Shown here in pieces: positions 58,082 through 64,000 of a DNA stretch of 64,000 nt. The position numbers and the translations under genes were made by a program. Every line of letters begins with the position of its first letter. The first letter of the stretch is position 1. The stretch comes from Solibacillus isronensis (GTDB taxonomy: Bacteria; Bacillota; Bacilli; Bacillales_A; Planococcaceae), in NCBI RefSeq assembly GCF_023715405.1, contig NZ_JAMBOC010000001.1:806001-870000 (forward strand). Direction: 5' to 3'. Under the pieces are notes generated by a model. It searched no databases and was not told where the DNA came from. It saw only the letters and a list, made by a program, of their open reading frames with translations.

Positions 58082-59137
58082 TTATTTCGCCGTATATTTT
58101 TTAATCGCTGGGATGATTTCGTTACCGATCAGTTCGATATTTTTCATTACTTTGTCAAACGGTACACCGCCAAAATCGATTTGGGCCATGAAGCGTTGCA
58201 TGCCGAACAATTCGTATTGGTACAGTATCTTTTCGATTATTTGGTTCGGACTGCCGACCATGAGTGCATCTTCCACTTGCGGTGCCTGTTCCACTTGCCA
58301 GCGCGGATAGCCTTGACCGCGAATCGCCTGGAAACCGCTGCTTAAATGCGGGTGCATCCCATCGACCGCCTCTTTTTCCGTTTCCGCAACATAAAACAGA
58401 CTCGTCGTTGCAATCGGTAAAGATGCTGCATCAAAACCACTGCGATCTGCTGCTTCGCGGTATGCATCAACAGAAGCTTTAAAGTTTATCGAAGGTCCGC
58501 CTAAAGTAGTCAGCATCATGGGAATGCCCATATAGCCGGCTTTTATCGCACTGCCGGGAGGACCGCCAACAGCCCGCCAAATCGGAATCGAACCATTTAA
58601 AGGCTGAGGTAAAATATGTGCATCCTTTAAAGTCGGACGAAATTTGCCGTTATAGTTTACAACCGAATTATCATTTAACTGTTTTAACAGAGCGAGTTTT
58701 TCCTCAAAAATTTCCTCGTAGTCACGTAGACTGACCCCGAACAGTTCATGTGCGCCGACCCGTGAACCGCGACCTGCAACGATTTCTGCACGGCCATTCG
58801 AAATTAGATCGATTGTCGCAAAATCCTCGTAAACACGGACTGGATCCGCTACGCTTAACACGGTCGCAGAGCTTGTCAGTTTAATGCTTTTCGTTGCCTG
58901 TGCAATTGCACCGAGTACGACTGAATGAGCCTGTGTAGTGAAATATTGCTGATGACTTTCACCGACTGCAAATACATCAATTCCTGCCTGTTCCGCTAAT
59001 TGGCTCGCTTCGATGATTTCCTGAATGCGCTGCTGCGCAGGGATGCGTGACCCTGTTAAAGGGTTTGGAATGTGGTCACCTAACGTATATAGTCCAAACT
59101 CCATCCCATTTTTTTCATTGATTCGATATTGTTCCAT
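58082..59137 (-). CDS. LLM-class flavin-dependent oxidoreductase
   Basis: A 351-residue luciferase-like oxidoreductase. Motifs: MEFGLYTLGDHIPNPLTGSR, ATVLSVADPVRVYEDFATID, SNGRAEIVAGRGSRVGAHEL and IWRAVGGPPGSAI. It is a different LLM branch from SsuD, closer to the group that includes alkanal- and nitroalkane-type monooxygenases. GGGGG lies 8 nt before the ATG. It follows the dioxygenase gene by 13 nt in one operon, so its substrate may be a ring-cleavage product or quinone. Confidence 0.88.
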   Translation of the reverse strand: MEQYRINEKNGMEFGLYTLGDHIPNPLTGSRIPAQQRIQEIIEASQLAEQAGIDVFAVGESHQQYFTTQAHSVVLGAIAQATKSIKLTSSATVLSVADPVRVYEDFATIDLISNGRAEIVAGRGSRVGAHELFGVSLRDYEEIFEEKLALLKQLNDNSVVNYNGKFRPTLKDAHILPQPLNGSIPIWRAVGGPPGSAIKAGYMGIPMMLTTLGGPSINFKASVDAYREAADRSGFDAASLPIATTSLFYVAETEKEAVDGMHPHLSSGFQAIRGQGYPRWQVEQAPQVEDALMVGSPNQIIEKILYQYELFGMQRFMAQIDFGGVPFDKVMKNIELIGNEIIPAIKKYTAK

Positions 59138-59150
59138 GATTATTGCCCCC

Positions 59151-60089
59151 TTATAAAATAGGCTTCAATTTTGCTGTAATTTCTTCACGCTGTTGTTCCA
59201 AAAAATCCGGTAAATCCAATTGTTCACCGAGCGATGTCACATCGCCGTCGCGTAAAAATCCTGGTCCATCCGTCGCAATTTCGAATAAGATTCCATTCGA
59301 TTCACGGAAATATAAGCTTTTAAAATAAAAGCGGTCGACAATACCCGAGGACATAAAACCTCGAGCTTTTACTTGCTCATCCCAATACGACAGTTCTTCA
59401 TCATTTTTCACACGGATGGCCAAATGGTGAATACTGCCGCGACCAGGTTTTTCCGAAGGTCCTTCCTGTTCGATAATGTATATCTCCCCAAACATTTCAT
59501 CACCGATTGATTGGAGCAGGGCAGTTGTTTCATCTTGCGTTTTCAATTCAAAACCAAAAATTTCTGTTAATGTTCGAACCAGTTTTCCTTTATTCTTCAC
59601 GGTTATTTCAACAGTTCCCATCCCTTGAATTTGATGTTGAACCGGAACAGGGGATTTTTCATACGTTTCCCAATGTCCTGCTTTCGTATTTGGTGCAGCT
59701 ATAAGTGCCAAACGTAAACCTTCTTCATCTTCAAAAAGGAGGGCAGGGCGACCTGTAAATGTTGTAATGTCTTCATGTTTAACGCCAAATTCATCCAGAC
59801 GTTTTGCCCAATACTGAAGGCTATCGACGCTTGGTACAATCAAACAGATTTTTGTAATGGCATTTGTGCCTCTGTGAGTGCGTCCAACTAACGGAATCTC
59901 GAAAAACGAAAGCTCTGTACCCGGACTGCCTGTTTTATCACCATAAAAAAGGTGGTACATTGATGTGTCATCCTGATTGACCGTCACTTTAACACGGCGT
60001 AATCCTAAAATATCTCGGTAAAATTTGTTGTTTTGCTGTGCATTTTTTGTAATCATCGAAATATGATGATGTCCTGGAATTGTATACAT
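59151..60089 (-). CDS. Ring-cleaving dioxygenase, VOC type (MhqO-like)
   Basis: A 312-residue two-domain VOC extradiol dioxygenase, the same length as B. subtilis MhqO. Metal ligands are the His in PGHHHISM, the His in SIHHLAIRV and the Glu in GILFEIATDGPGF. MhqO-type enzymes remove hydroquinone- and quinone-like electrophiles. I choose ATG 60089, 7 nt after GGAGG; the ATG two codons earlier is too close. An MhqR-like operator lies about 120 bp upstream. Confidence 0.9.
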   Translation of the reverse strand: MYTIPGHHHISMITKNAQQNNKFYRDILGLRRVKVTVNQDDTSMYHLFYGDKTGSPGTELSFFEIPLVGRTHRGTNAITKICLIVPSVDSLQYWAKRLDEFGVKHEDITTFTGRPALLFEDEEGLRLALIAAPNTKAGHWETYEKSPVPVQHQIQGMGTVEITVKNKGKLVRTLTEIFGFELKTQDETTALLQSIGDEMFGEIYIIEQEGPSEKPGRGSIHHLAIRVKNDEELSYWDEQVKARGFMSSGIVDRFYFKSLYFRESNGILFEIATDGPGFLRDGDVTSLGEQLDLPDFLEQQREEITAKLKPIL

Positions 60090-60211
60090 GTTCATTCCTC
60101 CAATAATTATTTACAGTGCTGTATCTTCATTGAACAACATTTCAAAAAGGCAATTAATCAAGAAATTTGTTTCCTATTACTTTACTACTCAACTAATTCG
60201 ACGACAAGGAA

Positions 60212-60233
60212 AATATCTCGAATTCGAAATAAA
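60212..60233 (-). promoter_or_regulatory. MhqR-like operator
   Basis: TATCTCGAATTCGAAATAAA contains a perfect 10-bp palindrome TCGAATTCGA (60218-60227) with partial outer symmetry. The MarR-type regulator MhqR of B. subtilis binds a similar ATCT-centred inverted repeat before mhqNOP and related genes. No regulator gene is nearby. Confidence 0.5.
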
Positions 60234-60329
60234 TATTTATTGTAACTATTTACCTTTTTATACGTCTATTAATAATAGAATTCAAAAATTGTTCTGTATA
60301 AAAAATAATCAGTTAGAGGTGGGGATTTA

Positions 60330-61067
60330 TTGAAGGGATTACTCGCATTTGGCTTGCTGCTTCTATTAGTCGGATGTAATGATAATGGGCAGCTATCAGA
60401 AACGCTTGAATGGGCCGTCATTAACGTTAAAAACTCAGCTGCCGAAGAAATAATAATACACGATCCAAAAGAACTGGAAGAAATCAGTAGTTATTTATCG
60501 AAAGTAGATTGGCAGCCGAATACTGAAGCTAAAATGGCAACGCATGAAGATCTTCTTTTAAGTCTATTTATTGAAGTTGAACAAAACATGCCCGAACGTA
60601 TTAACGAATATCAAATCTGGTTTGAAGAAGACAACTCGATGACTATAATGAGCAATTTTAAATCAGAGGGGTTTGGTAAATTAAAAGGGAAATTCGGAAA
60701 ACCTTTTAAAGATTTGCTTCAACAAAACATAATGGGGAAGAATCGTGTAATTGATCAACATGGTCAGGTGGAAAATTTGGAGTTATTCCATCAGTTTTTA
60801 AAAGCTACCGACGAAAACAAACAAACATCATTGGAGATGACGCGCTATACGATTGAGGGGGCACCAATTTACTGGAAAGTTGATTTTCAAGAAGGGCAAT
60901 ATAAAATCGAAGTCGATAATCGAGAAGATAATTTTGGAAGTAAAAATACTGAAAATTATACATGTGATAAATTAAGTAAAGATGTTACAGGTTCTTTAAC
61001 TGATTATAATTTTAAATCATGTGAAGGAGGCTTTGAAATCAATTTATTATCGGTAATAAGTGAATAA
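60330..61067 (+). CDS. Lipoprotein with DUF4362-like C-terminus
   Basis: A 245-residue lipoprotein (lipobox LVGC, Cys 16). The N-terminal half (about 20-125) contains DPKELEEISSYLSKVDWQPN, as in the hormone-like YbbR/ DUF-type lipoprotein domains; the C-terminal half (about 140-245: ENLELFHQFLKATDENKQTS, MTRYTIEGAPIYWKVDFQEG) matches DUF4362. The start is TTG, with GAGGTGGGG ahead. Function unknown. It is divergent from the dioxygenase unit and converges with metC. Confidence 0.78.
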   Translation: MKGLLAFGLLLLLVGCNDNGQLSETLEWAVINVKNSAAEEIIIHDPKELEEISSYLSKVDWQPNTEAKMATHEDLLLSLFIEVEQNMPERINEYQIWFEEDNSMTIMSNFKSEGFGKLKGKFGKPFKDLLQQNIMGKNRVIDQHGQVENLELFHQFLKATDENKQTSLEMTRYTIEGAPIYWKVDFQEGQYKIEVDNREDNFGSKNTENYTCDKLSKDVTGSLTDYNFKSCEGGFEINLLSVISE

Positions 61068-61075
61068 GCACATAA

Positions 61076-61116
61076 CAAAAAGCCGACAAAATCCGTATTA
61101 GGAAATTATGTCGGCC
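61076..61116 (-). terminator. Rho-independent terminator of metI-metC
   Basis: GCCGACA pairs with TGTCGGC, followed on the minus strand by T5. It lies just after metC. Confidence 0.82.
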
Positions 61117-61122
61117 TTCAAA

Positions 61123-62286
61123 CTATTTAATTTTACTGGCGATTTCCAATGCCTGTGTAAAATCTTCTATCAGATCATCTTCATTTTCCAATCCGACTGA
61201 AAAGCGCAGCAAACCATCAGTAATTCCGCGTTTTGCACGTTCTTCGGGCTCCATCGCTGCATGACTCATTTTGGCAGGGTACGATAAAATTGATTCAACA
61301 CCACCAAGACTAACCGCAAATACCGGAATTTTCATCGCTTCGACAAAAGCTTTTGCAATCTCATAATTCGGTAAACTAAACGATAAGACCGCACCCGCTG
61401 AAGTTGCCTGTGCTGCATGAATTTCAAACCCCGGGTGAGTAGGGAGTCCAGGATAATAGACTTTTTCCACTAACGGATGTGCATGTAAAAATTGTGCGAT
61501 GCGCATTGCAACACGTGATTCCTCGTTAAAACGTACAGCCGTCGTCTTCATATTTTGAATTAATGTGTAGCAATCCTGCACACCTAGTACAGAACCGAAT
61601 GAATTTTGAACGAAATATATTTCATTGCCCAGCGCTTCATCTTTTGTTACTACAAGGCCCGCTACTATATCGGAATGTCCTGATAAAAACTTCGTTGCGG
61701 AATGAATCACAACATCGACACCTAATTCGAGCGGTTTTTGATGCAGCGGTGTCATGAACGTATTATCTAAAAACGTGAGTGCACCGTGTTGTTTTGCAAT
61801 TTCAACTACTTCACGAATATCCGTGATGCCTAATGTAGGATTCGAAGGTGTTTCCATATAAATTAATTTCGTTTCAGGACGTACAGCTGCTTTTACTGCT
61901 TCAGTATCTGTAAAGTCCACAAATGTATGGGTAATCCCGTAGCGCGGCAATACTTTTGTAACGAAACGGTACGTACCACCGTAAACATCTTCGGTAATGA
62001 CAATATGGTCGCCTGCAGATAAAATCATAAAGCAAGCTGATACAGCTGCCATACCAGTTGCAAATGCAAAACCTCGATTACCGCCTTCAAGTTCGGCAAT
62101 CGCTTTTTCCAATGCGGCACGTGTCGGGTTTCCCGAACGAGCATAATCATATTCACCAAATTCATCGATCGATTCCTGATGGAAAGTCGATGATAAATAC
62201 ATTGGTACGTTTACAGCACCTTTTTTATCGGCATAGCCTTCACGGATCGCCCCATGAACTAATGCTGTTTCAATGCGGTTTGTCAT
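61123..62286 (-). CDS. metC: Cystathionine beta-lyase
   Basis: A 387-residue PLP enzyme that cleaves cystathionine to homocysteine, pyruvate and ammonia. It is close to B. subtilis MetC along its length: YDYARSGNPTRAALEKAIAE, TEDVYGGTYRFVTKVLPRYG, the PLP lysine in VVIHSATKFLSGHSD, and SLGGVESILSYPAKMSHAAM. It overlaps metI by 4 nt, an arrangement also seen in B. subtilis. Some related enzymes act as gamma-lyases, so the specificity is inferred from similarity and context. Confidence 0.93.
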   Translation of the reverse strand: MTNRIETALVHGAIREGYADKKGAVNVPMYLSSTFHQESIDEFGEYDYARSGNPTRAALEKAIAELEGGNRGFAFATGMAAVSACFMILSAGDHIVITEDVYGGTYRFVTKVLPRYGITHTFVDFTDTEAVKAAVRPETKLIYMETPSNPTLGITDIREVVEIAKQHGALTFLDNTFMTPLHQKPLELGVDVVIHSATKFLSGHSDIVAGLVVTKDEALGNEIYFVQNSFGSVLGVQDCYTLIQNMKTTAVRFNEESRVAMRIAQFLHAHPLVEKVYYPGLPTHPGFEIHAAQATSAGAVLSFSLPNYEIAKAFVEAMKIPVFAVSLGGVESILSYPAKMSHAAMEPEERAKRGITDGLLRFSVGLENEDDLIEDFTQALEIASKIK

Positions 62287-63398
62287 GCAAATTCACCTCG
62301 TAACGAATCGAAAACTTGCTTTAAGTCAGCGATTAAATCTTCTGCTTCTTCAATACCTACCGAGAAACGAAGTAATCGGTCACAAACACCTCGTGCAACA
62401 CGTTCATCATATGGCATATCGGCATGTGTTTGAGTAGCAGGATAAGTAATAAAGCTCTCAACGCCGCCAAGACTTTCTGCAAATGTAATCAGTTTGATAC
62501 CTTTTAAAAACGGGTTGACCATTGACGAATCTTTGACACGGAAAGACAGCATACCGCCTTTTCCTGTATACAGTACATCTGTCACGAGAGGTTCATCGGC
62601 TAAGTATTTCGCCACTTTTTTTGCATTCGCATCATGCTGTTTTAAACGTAAATGCAATGTTTTCAGTCCGCGAATGAGCAACCATGAATCCATCGGCGAA
62701 AGCACCATACCAATCCCGTTATGGTAGAATGCTAACTTTTCACATAATTCAGCACCCTTTGCTACGACTAGACCTGCCAATACATCATTATGTCCGCCAA
62801 TATATTTTGTTGCACTATGTAAAACAATGTGTGCACCTAATTCAAGAGGACGCTGGAAATAAGGAGTGTAGAATGTATTGTCAACAATTAGCAATAAGTT
62901 GTGTTTTTCTGCCAAAGCCGCATATTCCACAAGATCGATTTCCTGCATTAACGGATTTGTCGGAGTTTCGATAAACAATGCTTTCGTATTTTCATTGATT
63001 AACCTTTCAACTTCTTCAACATTAGTAAACGGATTATAAACCGGTTTAATATTATAGTTTTCCGCAAATGTTTTGAATAGACGATATGTTCCGCCATATA
63101 AATCTTCCGGAACGATTAATTCATCGTTCGGTTTAAATAAGGACATGACAAGTTGTACTGCCGCCATTCCGGAACTGCAGGCAAATCCAGCATCGCCGTT
63201 TTCCAGCTCTGCGATTCCTTGTTCAAGGATTGTACGAGTTGGATTTTTTGTACGTGTATAATCATAGCCTGTCGATTCACCAATGCCCGTATGCTGATAT
63301 GCTGTCGACATATAGATCGGCGGGTTGATCGCACCTGTTTTGGCATCACTTAAATTTCCGAGCTGTACTAATTTTGTTTCAATTGAACGTTGTGACAT
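62283..63398 (-). CDS. metI: Cystathionine gamma-synthase / O-acetylhomoserine thiolyase
   Basis: A 371-residue PLP enzyme that joins O-acetylhomoserine with cysteine to form cystathionine (MetI). Conserved parts are GAINPPIYMSTAYQHTGIGE, YDYTRTKNPTRTILEQGIAE, the PLP lysine in IVLHSATKYIGGHNDVL, and ESLGGVESFITYPATQTHADM. AAGGAAG precedes the ATG. In B. subtilis metI is preceded by a SAM (S-box) riboswitch; none is seen here, and the leader is only about 100 bp. Confidence 0.94.
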   Translation of the reverse strand: MSQRSIETKLVQLGNLSDAKTGAINPPIYMSTAYQHTGIGESTGYDYTRTKNPTRTILEQGIAELENGDAGFACSSGMAAVQLVMSLFKPNDELIVPEDLYGGTYRLFKTFAENYNIKPVYNPFTNVEEVERLINENTKALFIETPTNPLMQEIDLVEYAALAEKHNLLLIVDNTFYTPYFQRPLELGAHIVLHSATKYIGGHNDVLAGLVVAKGAELCEKLAFYHNGIGMVLSPMDSWLLIRGLKTLHLRLKQHDANAKKVAKYLADEPLVTDVLYTGKGGMLSFRVKDSSMVNPFLKGIKLITFAESLGGVESFITYPATQTHADMPYDERVARGVCDRLLRFSVGIEEAEDLIADLKQVFDSLRGEFA

Positions 63399-63438
63399 GA
63401 ATACACTTCCTTACATGAATTTACTAAACATTTCGAAT

Positions 63439-63502
63439 GAATCGAGTATTACATCAATTTATCATGAACAGATCAAAGGGACAATAGGAGAAACGAGTAT
63501 TA
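63439..63502 (-). promoter_or_regulatory. Direct repeat in the metI leader, possible tandem -10 or operator sites
   Basis: GAATCGAGTATTA (63439-63451) and GAAACGAGTATTA (63490-63502) are 51 bp apart. Read on the minus strand each gives TAATACTCG, a -10-like TAATAC. They may be two promoters, or a repeated regulator site. Confidence 0.35.
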
Positions 63503-63532
63503 AGTAGAATAGGGGATTAATTGAATTAAAAT

Positions 63533-63573
63533 ATAAAAAATCCTAGAATACATTTGATTTGTAAACTAGGATT
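63533..63573 (-). terminator. Rho-independent terminator of mscL
   Basis: AATCCTAG (63539-63546) pairs with CTAGGATT (63566-63573), with T6 following on the minus strand. Confidence 0.85.
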
Positions 63574-63581
63574 AGATATTT

Positions 63582-63974
63582 TTATTTAGATTGCTCGTTT
63601 TTTAATAAATCACGGATTTCTTTCAGCAGTTCTTCTTTAGCATCCAGTTCCGGTGCCGGTTCTTCGGCAACTTGTGCTTCTTTTTTACGGTTCAGTTTCG
63701 TCAGTAATCGTAAAGCCATAAAAATAGCAAATGCGATAATAATGAAATCGATAATCGATTGAACGAATACGCCTAGCGCAACTTGTGCTTCACCTGGTCC
63801 AAACTTCCATTCGTTTGTCAGATCAATTCCGCCTGTAAGCATACCGACAAGTGGCATAATAATATTTTCAACCAATGATGTAACAATTTTACCGAATGCT
63901 GCACCAATAACAACTGCAACCGCTAAATCGATAACATTGCCCTTCATCGCAAATTCTTTAAAATCTTTCCACAT
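63582..63974 (-). CDS. mscL: Large-conductance mechanosensitive channel
   Basis: A 130-residue, two-helix homopentameric channel that opens under membrane tension in hypo-osmotic shock. The pore helix is [20 protein letters not shown] (about 14-33), the second helix about 66-90, and the C-terminal bundle is [10 protein letters not shown]. The length is typical. AAAGGAG lies 9 nt before the ATG. It has its own terminator. Confidence 0.96.
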   Translation of the reverse strand: MWKDFKEFAMKGNVIDLAVAVVIGAAFGKIVTSLVENIIMPLVGMLTGGIDLTNEWKFGPGEAQVALGVFVQSIIDFIIIAFAIFMALRLLTKLNRKKEAQVAEEPAPELDAKEELLKEIRDLLKNEQSK

Positions 63975-64000
63975 AATATAAAACTCCTTTTATCTTTTTT

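Noticed and set aside
1..64000. tRNA, rRNA, prophage, integrase or transposase genes
   Set aside because: I found no tRNA cloverleaf or rRNA-like conserved sequence, and no recombinase, capsid or transposase protein among the frames; short or divergent tRNAs could be missed by eye.

Overview
The window is a stretch of low-GC chromosome from a Gram-positive, S-layer-forming, endospore-group bacterium. Gene content, strong AGGAGG-type ribosome binding sites, frequent TTG/GTG starts and many close matches to Bacillus subtilis proteins (YheI, MetI, MetC, YvgN, YjlC/Ndh, CcdA/CcdC/YneK) point to Bacillales. The SLH amidase, a SLAP-domain protein and the general protein flavour suggest Planococcaceae/Caryophanaceae, such as Solibacillus or Lysinibacillus; that genus guess is inference. 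I saw no rRNA, tRNA, prophage, transposase or CRISPR array. It reads as ordinary chromosome with several accessory metabolic cassettes and an unusually rich set of cis-regulatory elements.

Layout. 0-9.9 kb: two exporters, a three-SLH/three-SH3 cell-wall amidase, small stress-type proteins, a YhaQ/YhaP-like ABC exporter, and bioB behind paired BirA operators. 9.9-22 kb: RlmI-like rRNA methyltransferase, TetR/SDR pair, lone CopC, a heterodimeric multidrug ABC exporter (one degenerate and one canonical ATP site), RarD, a VanY-like carboxypeptidase, an MFS/HxlR divergent pair and a YvgN-like reductase. 22-32 kb: Rex-type box with yjlC-ndh, an unrecognised two-gene unit with TPR-like repeats, CbpA-like CBS protein, the ccdA/ccdC/yneK cluster, a DUF1659/DUF2922/YvrJ trio, and a Sco protein.

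32-47 kb: a cobalamin riboswitch in front of metE, a 359-bp inverted-terminus repeat element, an ECF sigma operon, two tandem FMN aptamers (each followed by its own terminator) in front of a shortened ribE-ribB-ribH operon, copC-copD, and S-layer-type small proteins. Two intergenic arrays of a roughly 20-bp unit with core TTCTAATAA (31.98-32.16 kb and 41.67-41.85 kb, nine units each) are the least explained structures in the window.

47-64 kb: an eleven-gene organosulfur operon (SfnB-like flavoprotein, SsuB/A/C-like importer, FixH-like and thioredoxin-like membrane-side proteins, MetY, a NifX-like small protein, SsuD, a DszA/NtaA-like monooxygenase and SsuE), followed by an MhqO-like dioxygenase unit and metI-metC. 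Together with metE this makes sulfur acquisition and methionine synthesis the main theme: sulfonates or sulfones would be desulfurised, sulfide captured by MetY or routed through MetI/MetC to homocysteine, and MetE would methylate it when cobalamin is scarce.
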